DNA from: Candidatus Methylopumilus sp.
GTDB taxonomy: Bacteria > Pseudomonadota > Gammaproteobacteria > Burkholderiales > Methylophilaceae
Assembly (NCBI GenBank): GCA_009693175.1
Contig: SHXT01000011.1
Span: 1 to 42,170, forward strand
Reading direction: 5' to 3'
Length of the DNA stretch: 42,170 bases
Below the pieces are notes generated by a model. It was not told where the DNA came from and did no database searches. It worked only from the letters and a program-made list of their open reading frames with translations. Positions 34,645 through 42,170 of this stretch are shown one piece after another (position 1 is the first letter of the stretch; each line of letters begins with the position of its first letter). Both the position numbers and the translations under genes were made by a program.

Positions 34645-35637
34645 TTAAATCAGTTTTGTAACAATCTCACTCGGCTTAATATTTTTTAAGCAATTGGTGT
34701 GTTGGAGTGGACAAGTCCTTTTAAAGCATGGGCTGCAACTAAGATCAAGATAAGCAATTTTTGCATGTCGACTTAAAGGAGGTGTCTTTTTAGGATCAGA
34801 TGAGCCAAAAATTGCCACTTGTTTAATACCCAGACTAGCTGCTATGTGCATTAATCCAGAATCATTGCTTAAGAATGATTCACATCTGCTTATCACATCA
34901 ATTACTTCTTCAAGTTTTGTTTTTCCAATAAAATTAATGACTTTATTTCTTGTTAATTGATCTAAAGTTTTACCAAGATCTGCATCGTTCAACGATCCTA
35001 ATGAAATTACTTGCCACCCTTTTTTTATAGCTTGATTTGCAACTTCAGCAAAGTATTCAATAGGCCATCTTTTAGCTTCACCATAATCAGCGCCAGGAGC
35101 AATACCTAATAATTTATCCGATGCTTTTAATTTATTTTTAAGAAGTGTTTTTGCTTGATTAGGTTTCGAGATGAGATAGGTCGATAAATTAGGTTTAGTA
35201 TTTTTTATTTTAGGCGCGAACGCTAAAAATTGATCGACAGTTCGATAGAGTCTTGAATCTTTAGGAATACGATCATTGATAAGACCAAAACGCATCTCTC
35301 CTAAAAAACCAGTACGCCTAGGGATTCGAGCAAAAAATGGTATTAGTGCGGATTTAAATGAATTTGTTAAGACAATAGCCTGAGCGTAATTTTCTAATCT
35401 TAATGCTTTTCCTAATTGGTAGCGTTTTAAAAAATTGAGTTCACCGTGTGAAAAAGGGAGTGGAATCGACTTATTTACTTCAGGCATTCTAGATACTAGC
35501 GGTATCGTCCATGCTGGAGAGGCTACGTGAAGCTCATAAGCAGGATATGTTTCTTTAATAGCTTTAAAAAGCTTTTGTGCGATGACCATGTCGCCAAGCC
35601 ATGATGGTCCAATGATAAGAATTTTTTTAGGATTCAA
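34645..35637 (-). CDS. waaF: lipopolysaccharide heptosyltransferase II
   Basis: Adds the second heptose of the LPS inner core (GT9 family). The 330-residue protein begins 'MNPKKILIIGPSWLGDMVIAQ', a WaaF hallmark. It has 'LGIAPGADYGEAKRWPIEYFAEVA' and 'FLSNDSGLMHIAASLGIKQVAIFGSSDP'. It also has the C-terminal 'LDLSCSPCFKRTCPL' cysteine cluster typical of WaaF. ATG start three bases after the hldE stop. It is the last gene of the hrcA - hemH - hldD - gmhA - hldE - waaF run. Confidence 0.95.
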   Translation of the reverse strand: MNPKKILIIGPSWLGDMVIAQKLFKAIKETYPAYELHVASPAWTIPLVSRMPEVNKSIPLPFSHGELNFLKRYQLGKALRLENYAQAIVLTNSFKSALIPFFARIPRRTGFLGEMRFGLINDRIPKDSRLYRTVDQFLAFAPKIKNTKPNLSTYLISKPNQAKTLLKNKLKASDKLLGIAPGADYGEAKRWPIEYFAEVANQAIKKGWQVISLGSLNDADLGKTLDQLTRNKVINFIGKTKLEEVIDVISRCESFLSNDSGLMHIAASLGIKQVAIFGSSDPKKTPPLSRHAKIAYLDLSCSPCFKRTCPLQHTNCLKNIKPSEIVTKLI

Positions 35638-35640
35638 AAT

Positions 35641-37089
35641 CTAAGAGATTTTTCTAATAATGGCACTTGTACTTCTGCCAGGAACTATCGAGACTAGCTC
35701 AACTTTACCATTCCATTTCTTTAATTCTTGATGACCCACAACTTGATTTTTTTTATAGTCACTACCTTTGACTAAAATATCAGGCTGAATTTTTTTAATT
35801 AAATGAAGAGGTGTAGTTTCGTTAAAAATAATAATACTATCTACAGAAGTAAGACCTGAAAGCACTCTTGCTCGATCTTCTTCGTGAATGATGGGTCTTA
35901 ACTTACCTTTTAGTCGAGTAACGGATAAGTCACTATTGAGTGCCAAGACAAGCACATCACCTAATTTTTTTGCTTTCTCTAAATATGCTACATGACCTGC
36001 ATGAAGAATATCGAAGCAACCATTGGTAAATACAATTTTCTTTTTTTGTTTTTTCCAAATAGTAATTTGATCCATAAGGCTCGCAAGGGTATGAATTTTT
36101 TTAACTTGATCAGAATGTTGAGAGCTTAAAGTCTTAACAAGATCTTGAAGAGTAATTGGAATTGTACCTAATTTACCAATCACAATGCCTGCTGCAACGT
36201 TTGCAATATTAAGTGAAGTCTCAATAGGCATTTTAGCCATCATACATGCTGCAAGAGTAGCGATCACAGTATCGCCGGCCCCCGAGACATCGAAGACCTG
36301 TTGTTGATTAATAGCAGGTAAATTTTTAATTGAGTTACCTTGAATTAAATCAATACCTTCTTCACCTTTTGTCATTGCAATGAATTGCAGGTTAAGTATT
36401 TTTTTTAATTTTAGTAGAGGCGTTAAGAAGTTAGTATTTTTTGTCACATGAATATGGCAAGCCTCGATCACTTCTTTTTTATTTGGCGTAATTGCTGTGG
36501 CATTTTTATATTTGCTGTAATTAATACCTTTAGGATCTACTAGCACAGGTATTTTTTTTGACTTTGCTAGTTTAATGACGTGTTGACATAGCGCTTCACT
36601 TAAAACGCCTTTTGCATAGTCAGACAATATGACTATGGCCGGTTTTTTATGAATAAGCGTAGTGATTCTTTTAATAAGTGCAGAAGGTTCAATAAGATCA
36701 TCTGTCGCTTCTTGGTCGATCCTCATCATTTGTTGATGTTCACCAATAATGCGTGTTTTTGTTGTTGTTGGATTTTCATCTTTAACGATGCCGTCTACAC
36801 CAATGCGATTCTTTTTAAGGATATTGAATAATTTTTTCCCTTCGTTATCATTTCCGATTTGGCCCGCTAAGATAGTTTTAATTCCGAGTAGTGATAAGTT
36901 CGCTGCCACATTGCCGGACCCACCGATACGGTCGAATGATTCTTTAAGCTTCACAACAGGCACAGGGGCTTCGGGTGATATTCTTGAGACATTTCCAATG
37001 AGATAACGATCCAACATCAGATCACCGATCACCAATGCCCATTGATGATGCGCATTAAATTTATTCTTAATAATATCAATATCTTTCAT
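35641..37089 (-). CDS. hldE: bifunctional heptose 7-phosphate kinase / heptose 1-phosphate adenylyltransferase
   Basis: Catalyses two steps of ADP-heptose synthesis. The N-terminal half (about residues 1-320) is a ribokinase-type sugar kinase with 'RIGGSGNVAANLSLLG' and the catalytic 'DVSGAGDTVIATLAA'. The C-terminal part (about 345-482) is a nucleotidyltransferase with 'TNGCFDILHAGHVAYLEKAK' and 'GRSTSAIIRKI'. The 482-residue length shows that both domains are present. ATG start, three bases after gmhA. Fused forms like this are usual in beta- and gammaproteobacteria. Confidence 0.97.
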   Translation of the reverse strand: MKDIDIIKNKFNAHHQWALVIGDLMLDRYLIGNVSRISPEAPVPVVKLKESFDRIGGSGNVAANLSLLGIKTILAGQIGNDNEGKKLFNILKKNRIGVDGIVKDENPTTTKTRIIGEHQQMMRIDQEATDDLIEPSALIKRITTLIHKKPAIVILSDYAKGVLSEALCQHVIKLAKSKKIPVLVDPKGINYSKYKNATAITPNKKEVIEACHIHVTKNTNFLTPLLKLKKILNLQFIAMTKGEEGIDLIQGNSIKNLPAINQQQVFDVSGAGDTVIATLAACMMAKMPIETSLNIANVAAGIVIGKLGTIPITLQDLVKTLSSQHSDQVKKIHTLASLMDQITIWKKQKKKIVFTNGCFDILHAGHVAYLEKAKKLGDVLVLALNSDLSVTRLKGKLRPIIHEEDRARVLSGLTSVDSIIIFNETTPLHLIKKIQPDILVKGSDYKKNQVVGHQELKKWNGKVELVSIVPGRSTSAIIRKIS

Positions 37090-37092
37090 AAG

Positions 37093-37665
37093 CTAAAGAT
37101 TCTCTTCAATTAATTCACAAAGCGTATGCCCAATAAGAATATGAGCCTCTTGAATTCTTGCAGTTTCATTTGAATCCACAACGATACTGTGATTTGATAT
37201 TTTTTTAATTAACCCGCCATCACCACCCGTTAATCCAACTGTAATCGCACCTAATGAGTTTGCTTTTTCTAAGCCTTTGATTACGTTTTTGCTATTACCT
37301 GATGTAGAGATACCAATTACCACGTCATTTTTTAAGCATAACGCTTCTATTTGCCTTGAAAAAATATGTTCGTAGCCATAATCATTTGCAACTGCGGTAA
37401 TAATTGATGTGTCAGTAGTTAAAGCAATAGCAGGGAGGCTTTTACGCTCTTTCACAAACCGACCTACAATTTCTGCCGCAATATGTTGGCAATCTGAAGC
37501 ACTACCACCATTACCAAAAAGAAGAACCTTACCTCCTGAACTTAGAGTCATTTTAATTAAATCCGCTACTTCAATAATATGAGGAATGATAGAGACTAAT
37601 TTTTGAATCGTATCTTGATGGCTTTGAAAGATGGCTTGTATTTTTTGTTGACTATTTGTACTCAT
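37093..37665 (-). CDS. gmhA: sedoheptulose 7-phosphate isomerase (phosphoheptose isomerase)
   Basis: First enzyme of ADP-heptose synthesis, converting sedoheptulose 7-phosphate to D-glycero-D-manno-heptose 7-phosphate. The 190-residue SIS-domain protein has 'LLFGNGGSASDCQHIAAEIVGRF', 'IALTTDTSIITAVANDYGYEHIF', 'GISTSGNSKNVIKGL' and 'ARIQEAHILIGHTLCELIE', all GmhA-like. The related DnaA regulator DiaA shares the fold, but location between hldD and hldE favours GmhA. Start overlaps the hldD stop by four bases. Confidence 0.94.
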   Translation of the reverse strand: MSTNSQQKIQAIFQSHQDTIQKLVSIIPHIIEVADLIKMTLSSGGKVLLFGNGGSASDCQHIAAEIVGRFVKERKSLPAIALTTDTSIITAVANDYGYEHIFSRQIEALCLKNDVVIGISTSGNSKNVIKGLEKANSLGAITVGLTGGDGGLIKKISNHSIVVDSNETARIQEAHILIGHTLCELIEENL

Positions 37666-38645
37666 GCAAATGCATCCTTTTTCATTAAATAATTGATTGT
37701 GTAATCTTTCACACCTTCTTCAATAGTCTGAAAAGATTTTGTATATCCAATATCTTTTAACTTTTTAATATTAGCTTCGGTGAAGTATTGGTATTTTCCC
37801 TTAAGATCGTCCGGCATATCAATATATTTAATAGCATCAAGATTGCCTTCTACACTTTTGACGAGAAACTCTGCAAGCGCTTTAAAGCTTGACGCTTTTC
37901 CTGTGCCGACATTATAAATACCCGAGTATTCTTTATGACTTAAGAAATGTAAGACTACCGCTGCCGCGTCTTTTACATAGACAAAATCTCGTAATTGCAT
38001 ACCATCTTCATAATCAGTGTGATCACTCTTGAAAAGTCTAATTTTACCTTCTTTTTTAAGCTGATTAAATGCATGGAACACAACACTTGCCATTCTATTT
38101 TTATGATATTCATTCGGCCCATACACATTAAAAAATTTGAATCCACACCATTGTGGAGGTGTTTTTTCTTTCATGAGCACCTGCTGAATCACCCACTGAT
38201 CAAAAAATTGTTTTGAATAACCATATGCATTAAGAGGTCTTAGTTGATTGAGTGTTGATTCATTGTCATCGTAACCAAATTCTCCGCTGCCATAAGTTGC
38301 TGCAGAACTTGCATAAAGAAATGGAATGTTATGATCGCTTGAATAGCGCCATAAATTTTGACTATAACGAATATTGTTATTCAGGAGTTTATTAAAATCT
38401 GTTTCTGTTGAAGTGCTAATCGCACCCATATGAATAATAGCTTCAATTCCATGCTTTTTCTGAAGCCAAGAAAAGAGGTCGTCCTTATCGAGATAATCAA
38501 TATATGTTCGTTTGCTTAGATTGTTCCATTGATCAGGATGCTGAATGTCATCAACAATGATGATGTCTTTACGATCAAGAATGGTATTAAGATGCCAAGC
38601 AATCACACTTCCGATCATGCCGGCACCACCTGTAAGTATTATCAT
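37662..38645 (-). CDS. hldD: ADP-L-glycero-D-manno-heptose 6-epimerase
   Basis: Last step of ADP-heptose synthesis. The 327-residue extended short-chain dehydrogenase has the NADP-binding GGAGMIG (residues 6-12) and catalytic Ser/Tyr/Lys in 'ASSAATYG' and 'YGYSKQFFD'. 'FKFFNVYGPNEYHKNRMASVVFHAFNQ' and 'GMQLRDFVYVKDAAAV' are HldD-specific. The E. coli gene (rfaD/htrM) was described as heat-inducible, which is of note because hrcA lies two genes upstream here. ATG start, 23 bases after hemH. Confidence 0.96.
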   Translation of the reverse strand: MIILTGGAGMIGSVIAWHLNTILDRKDIIIVDDIQHPDQWNNLSKRTYIDYLDKDDLFSWLQKKHGIEAIIHMGAISTSTETDFNKLLNNNIRYSQNLWRYSSDHNIPFLYASSAATYGSGEFGYDDNESTLNQLRPLNAYGYSKQFFDQWVIQQVLMKEKTPPQWCGFKFFNVYGPNEYHKNRMASVVFHAFNQLKKEGKIRLFKSDHTDYEDGMQLRDFVYVKDAAAVVLHFLSHKEYSGIYNVGTGKASSFKALAEFLVKSVEGNLDAIKYIDMPDDLKGKYQYFTEANIKKLKDIGYTKSFQTIEEGVKDYTINYLMKKDAFA

Positions 38646-38668
38646 AATAAAGTATTATCTTTAAATAA

Positions 38669-39778
38669 TTAAGATTGTTTTTTCTCTATCGTCGCAGCTC
38701 TTTTTTTAGTAATTAATAAACGCTGAGCTTCTTTTTTTTCTGTCCAATCTTTATCGACCCAACCTTGCAAATTTTCTAGAATTATACCTTGCATCGCATT
38801 GATCCAATCTGGGTTGTCGTTAAGCGCTGGTATATAACTAAAGCTTTTGCCACCATGACTTAAAAAAATATGCCTACCTTCAATGTTAATTTCTTCAAGC
38901 GTTTCTAGACAGTCGCTTGAAAAGCCTGGACAAATTACATGGACATTCTTTTCATATTTTTTTCCTAAATTAGCCATGATTTCAGCGTAATAAGGTTTTA
39001 ACCATTCAGCTCTTCCAAAGCGCGATTGGAAAGACACTATATATTCACTCTCTTTTAGCTTTAAAGCTTCAGCAAGTAAACGTGCCGTTTTGTAACATTC
39101 ACAATGGTATGGATCGCCTTGTATCAATGATTTTTTTGGAATGCCATGAAAGCTTATGACTAATTTTGTAGGTTTTTCATTTTTTTTCCAAAATTGAATG
39201 ACAGAATTTTTGAGTGCGTTTATATAAAGAGGATGATCATGATAATTTCTAATTGTTCTAACAGCGGGGACATTTCTCATTTTAAGAAAAACGCGCCATA
39301 AAGCATCCATTGCTGAAGCGCTCGATGAGGCGGCATATTGAGGATAAAGGGGCATCAATAAAATCTTAGTGCAATTTTTTTCTTTTAATTTTAAAACTGC
39401 ATTTTTCATCGAGGGATTGCCGTAAGACATACCTAATGCAACCTCAATAGGCTGCGGCACTGTTTTTTTAATTTTTGTTGCTAATACTTTTGTTTGATTC
39501 ATTGCATTTACTAAAAGTGGTGAACCTTTTTTTGTCCAAACTTTTGCATATTTTTTTGCCGAACTTCTAGGCCTTAATACAAGAATGATGAAATAAAGTA
39601 TCCAGCACCAGATAAACCGTGGCACTTCAACCACTCTTCGATCCATAAGAAATTGTTGCAAATATTTTCTTACGGCATGCGTACTTAAAGAATCGGGCGT
39701 ACCTAAATTTGCAAGGATGATACCAATCTTTGGCGCATCGCCATGTTGGTAATTAGGTTCTTTAATAAAGTAATTCAT
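38669..39778 (-). CDS. hemH: ferrochelatase
   Basis: Inserts ferrous iron into protoporphyrin IX to make heme. The 369-residue protein has 'IGIILANLGTPDSLSTHAVRKYL' near the N-terminus and the catalytic histidine in 'VISFHGIPKKSL'. 'QSRFGRAEWLKPY' and 'VHVICPGFSSDCLETLEEI' follow. The C-terminus has a Lys-rich tail. Its ATG abuts the hrcA stop (TAAATG), so it is translationally coupled to hrcA. hrcA-hemH linkage is known from betaproteobacteria. Confidence 0.96.
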   Translation of the reverse strand: MNYFIKEPNYQHGDAPKIGIILANLGTPDSLSTHAVRKYLQQFLMDRRVVEVPRFIWCWILYFIILVLRPRSSAKKYAKVWTKKGSPLLVNAMNQTKVLATKIKKTVPQPIEVALGMSYGNPSMKNAVLKLKEKNCTKILLMPLYPQYAASSSASAMDALWRVFLKMRNVPAVRTIRNYHDHPLYINALKNSVIQFWKKNEKPTKLVISFHGIPKKSLIQGDPYHCECYKTARLLAEALKLKESEYIVSFQSRFGRAEWLKPYYAEIMANLGKKYEKNVHVICPGFSSDCLETLEEINIEGRHIFLSHGGKSFSYIPALNDNPDWINAMQGIILENLQGWVDKDWTEKKEAQRLLITKKRAATIEKKQS

Positions 39779-40798
39779 TTAATGTTGACTCAGTGCATTA
39801 GAAAGAAGTTTTGCTGTGATATCGACAATTGGAATAATTCTTTCATAGGCCATTCTTTTTGGGCCTATCACGCCTAAAGTTCCCACGATCTCATTATCTG
39901 TTTGATAAGGCGATGTGATAAGACTGCACTCATCAAGTGATGAGTAGCCGGATTCATTGCCAATGAAGATTTGAATACCATCGGCTTTTTGACTAGCATC
40001 AAGAAGCTTCATCAGTGCTGTGCGTTTTTCAAAGACTTCAAAAATCTTTCTAAGGCTAGATATATTTTTTGCTAGCTCCTCAGATTGAATAAGATTTCTT
40101 TGGCCTGTAATCACGATAGATTCATTTTCTGGCTGAATAACATCATTACCGACTTCAATTGCAGCGGTCATAAGTTTAATCATATCGGTATGCATTCTTG
40201 ATAATTCATCTACCAAAGTATCTTTTACTTTCGAAAAAGTATTGCCGCTAAAGTTATGATTAAAATAATTAGCTGCTTCAATTAAATCATCAGCACAATA
40301 GTTTTTTTCAGTTACCACGACTCTATTTTGAACATTGCCATCATTGGTCACGATAATTACAAGTATCTTTTTCTCAGATAAGCCAATAAATTCCAAATGC
40401 TTAAAAGTCGTTTTTTTAACTTTAGGAATTAATACCACACCTGCGAATTGGGTGAGTGTTGATAAAATATTTGCTGCAATGTTAATAAGTTGTTTGCTAT
40501 CACCCACGTTCATTTGAATTTGTAATGAGGCTACAATTTTATTATCTAATGGTTTGACGGTAAGCAGTGAATCTACAAAAAGCCTATAACCCATTTGTGT
40601 AGGTATTCTGCCAGCCGAAGTATGTGGACTTGTAATAAAACCAAGATCTTCGAGATCCTTCATAGTATTTCGAATAGATGCAGGGCTTAAGTCGAGACCA
40701 GATGACTGAGAAAGCGTTCTTGATCCTACAGGCTGACCATCGTTAATATGTTGTTCAATGAGGGTTTTTAGGAGAATTTGGGCGCGCTTATCTAACAT
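39779..40798 (-). CDS. hrcA: heat-inducible transcription repressor HrcA
   Basis: Repressor that binds CIRCE and needs GroE to stay active. The 339-residue protein has an N-terminal winged helix (about residues 1-75: 'DGQPVGSRTLSQSSGLDLSPASIRNTMKDLEDLGFI' pattern, then 'SPHTSAGRIPTQMGYRLFVD'). A GAF-like central region and the C-terminal 'LGVIGPKRMAYERIIPIVD' follow. Its likely target in this window is the CIRCE site at 19328-19354 before rpoH. No CIRCE is seen in its own 182-base upstream gap. It heads hrcA - hemH - hldD - gmhA - hldE - waaF and is divergent from nadK. Confidence 0.96.
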   Translation of the reverse strand: MLDKRAQILLKTLIEQHINDGQPVGSRTLSQSSGLDLSPASIRNTMKDLEDLGFITSPHTSAGRIPTQMGYRLFVDSLLTVKPLDNKIVASLQIQMNVGDSKQLINIAANILSTLTQFAGVVLIPKVKKTTFKHLEFIGLSEKKILVIIVTNDGNVQNRVVVTEKNYCADDLIEAANYFNHNFSGNTFSKVKDTLVDELSRMHTDMIKLMTAAIEVGNDVIQPENESIVITGQRNLIQSEELAKNISSLRKIFEVFEKRTALMKLLDASQKADGIQIFIGNESGYSSLDECSLITSPYQTDNEIVGTLGVIGPKRMAYERIIPIVDITAKLLSNALSQH

Positions 40799-40980
40799 AA
40801 TGAAATAGAATTTTTATTGTAAGATTGATATGCTTTAAAATAGTCTGCAAAGCACAAGGTTCTAGGGTGTAATAAGCCATTCTAACATGTAGTACTTTTG
40901 TAAATGAATGCTTATATACTAAGTTTTTCTTTATTAAATTGCTATATATTCTTTCGTCTTAAGTATGCTTTAATTCAATT

Positions 40981-41850
40981 ATGGAAAGTCTCTTTAAAAC
41001 AATTGTCATTATTGGAAAATACGCCAGTGGAAGCGATTCTACTGGTATCCAATCTCAGCTTTTAGAGTTAGCTCAACATTTAACTCAAAAAAAGATCAAT
41101 ATCTTTATTGAATCTAAAACACATCATTCCGGAAAATTTGAAGCATTTAAATCGATTGATCTAGAAGACGTTGGCAAAGAAGCCGATCTTGCGATTGTAG
41201 TTGGCGGTGACGGCACCATGCTTGGTGTTGCAAGGGCTCTTGTAAATTTTGACATTCCTTTAATAGGAATTAATCAAGGACGTTTTGGGTTCTTAGCGGA
41301 CTTAAATACAAGCAATATGCTTGAATCTATCGATGAGATTTTTGTTGGATCATCCTATAAAGACAAGAGGATGCTTTTAAATTCTAAAATCTTTAGAGGC
41401 TCCAAATGTATTCACGAGTCCTTAGCCCTTAATGACGTTGTGGTTCGAAGTGGTTCACGCTTAATCGAATTAAAAGTATCAATCAATGGCAGGTTTTTGC
41501 ATAAACAGCGATCAGATGGTCTTGTGATAACTACACCCACAGGCACAACGGCTTATGCGCTTTCTGCAGGTGGACCGATTCTTCATCCTGAACTAGAAGC
41601 CATATCAATTGTGCCGATTAGTCCGCATACTTTAAGTAATCGACCGATTGCGGTAAGTAGCAAGAGTGTAATCGAGATTGATGTGGTTGATATGGATGAG
41701 TCTTATTTAAGTGTCGACGGACAACTGAAAGTGCCGCTCGAGCTTCATGATCGTGTTGAAATTAAAAGTGCAGAAAAAATGATCACACTCTTACATCCTA
41801 AAGATTATTGCTACTTTGAGATGCTTAGAAAAAAATTAAACTGGGGTTAA
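40981..41850 (+). CDS. nadK: NAD kinase
   Basis: Phosphorylates NAD to NADP with ATP. The 289-residue protein has the GGDGT motif at residues 75-79 ('IVVGGDGTMLGVAR'), the 'GRFGFLADL' block, 'LALNDVVVRSG' (NE/D motif) and 'GLVITTPTGTTAYALSAGGPILHP'. ATG start; upstream is a 182-base divergent gap to hrcA with no clear consensus promoter. recN begins 9 bases downstream. The hrcA / nadK-recN divergence is a typical proteobacterial arrangement. Confidence 0.97.
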   Translation: MESLFKTIVIIGKYASGSDSTGIQSQLLELAQHLTQKKINIFIESKTHHSGKFEAFKSIDLEDVGKEADLAIVVGGDGTMLGVARALVNFDIPLIGINQGRFGFLADLNTSNMLESIDEIFVGSSYKDKRMLLNSKIFRGSKCIHESLALNDVVVRSGSRLIELKVSINGRFLHKQRSDGLVITTPTGTTAYALSAGGPILHPELEAISIVPISPHTLSNRPIAVSSKSVIEIDVVDMDESYLSVDGQLKVPLELHDRVEIKSAEKMITLLHPKDYCYFEMLRKKLNWG

Positions 41851-41859
41851 TTTAGAGCT

Positions 41860-42170
41860 ATGTTACTTAACTTATCTATCCTTGATTTTGTCATTGTTGA
41901 TAAAATGAGTTTAGATTTTCAATCAGGATTTTCAGCGCTCACAGGCGAGACAGGCGCTGGAAAATCTATTCTTATTGATGCACTTTCTTTGGCGCTAGGA
42001 CAGAGAAATGAAGGCGGCGTTGTCAGGCTTAATCAAGATAGAGCAGATATCAGTGCTATTTTTGATATTCAAAATAATAAAGAAGCTATCGATTGGTTAC
42101 AACATAACGAGCTTGAGTCTGAGAATGCAGAGCTTATTCTGAGACGAGTGATTCATGCGGATGGAAAATC
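41860..42170 (+). CDS. recN: DNA repair protein RecN (5' part, cut by window end)
   Basis: Only the first 103 codons are in the window. The translation begins MLLNLSILDFVIVDKMSLDF and has the SMC-like Walker A 'ALTGETGAGKSILIDALSLALG' region (GETGAGKS near residues 31-38), as in RecN of the SMC/RecF group that acts in double-strand break repair. 'LILRRVIHADGKS' at the window edge is also RecN-like. ATG start 9 bases after nadK. The rest lies beyond 42170. Confidence 0.93.
   Translation, partial: MLLNLSILDFVIVDKMSLDFQSGFSALTGETGAGKSILIDALSLALGQRNEGGVVRLNQDRADISAIFDIQNNKEAIDWLQHNELESENAELILRRVIHADGK

Noticed and set aside
40799-40980. CIRCE or a strong promoter in the hrcA-nadK gap
   Set aside because: I read both strands and found no GCACTC-type inverted repeat and no -35/-10 pair with good spacing, only AT-rich hexamers.

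Overview
The window is a dense, AT-rich stretch of bacterial chromosome made almost entirely of housekeeping genes. Gene content and order (ispE - tRNA-Gln - prs - rplY - pth - ychF; DUF971 - ubiE - ubiJ - ubiB; rpoH next to ftsX - ftsE - ftsY; hrcA divergent from nadK - recN; an edd - eda Entner-Doudoroff pair) point to a betaproteobacterium. Low GC, gene gaps of mostly 0-40 bases and touching convergent genes suggest a streamlined free-living lineage such as the Methylophilaceae (OM43 / Methylopumilus type). That family placement is inference from content and composition. No intergenic stretch exceeds about 190 bases. I saw no insertion sequence, prophage, CRISPR array, rRNA or plasmid feature.

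Layout. 1-1.8 kb (+): an exported EF-hand protein and a FemAB/GNAT-like protein. 1.8-8.7 kb (-): one long co-directional block, TPR protein - lolB - ispE - tRNA-Gln - prs - rplY - (terminator) - pth - ychF - (promoter) - tRNA-Met. 8.9-13.7 kb (+): a Gld-type ABC transporter (ATPase, permease, GldG-like auxiliary protein, DUF4340 protein) followed directly by mutM. 13.7-18.4 kb (-): DUF971 - ubiE - ubiJ - ubiB (ubiquinone biosynthesis) and a sodium:solute symporter. 18.4-22.2 kb (-): ftsY - ftsE - ftsX, then rpoH behind its own promoter. 22.3-26.6 kb (+): a pair of M16 peptidase-family proteins, rsmD, coaD, a YfhL-type ferredoxin and gloA. 26.6-31.4 kb (-): waaC, then grpE - dnaK - dnaJ. 31.5-34.6 kb (+): edd - eda - HAD phosphatase. 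34.6-40.8 kb (-): hrcA - hemH - hldD - gmhA - hldE - waaF. 41-42.17 kb (+): nadK and the 5' part of recN, cut by the window edge.

The most interesting system is a heat-shock circuit spread over three places in the window. A near-perfect CIRCE operator (HrcA site) lies upstream of rpoH, against an extended -10 promoter, so the repressor HrcA should control synthesis of the heat-shock sigma factor. A strong sigma-32-type promoter precedes grpE and a weaker one precedes dnaK. hrcA heads an operon with hemH and the LPS heptose genes, and no CIRCE is visible beside it. The reading is a cascade: HrcA -| rpoH -> grpE/dnaK/dnaJ. Other points of note are an intrinsic terminator whose U-tract ends almost at the pth start codon, a 13-bp perfect hairpin between dnaK and dnaJ, a near-consensus promoter for tRNA-Met placed just after ychF, and the partly uncharacterised Gld-like ABC cluster.
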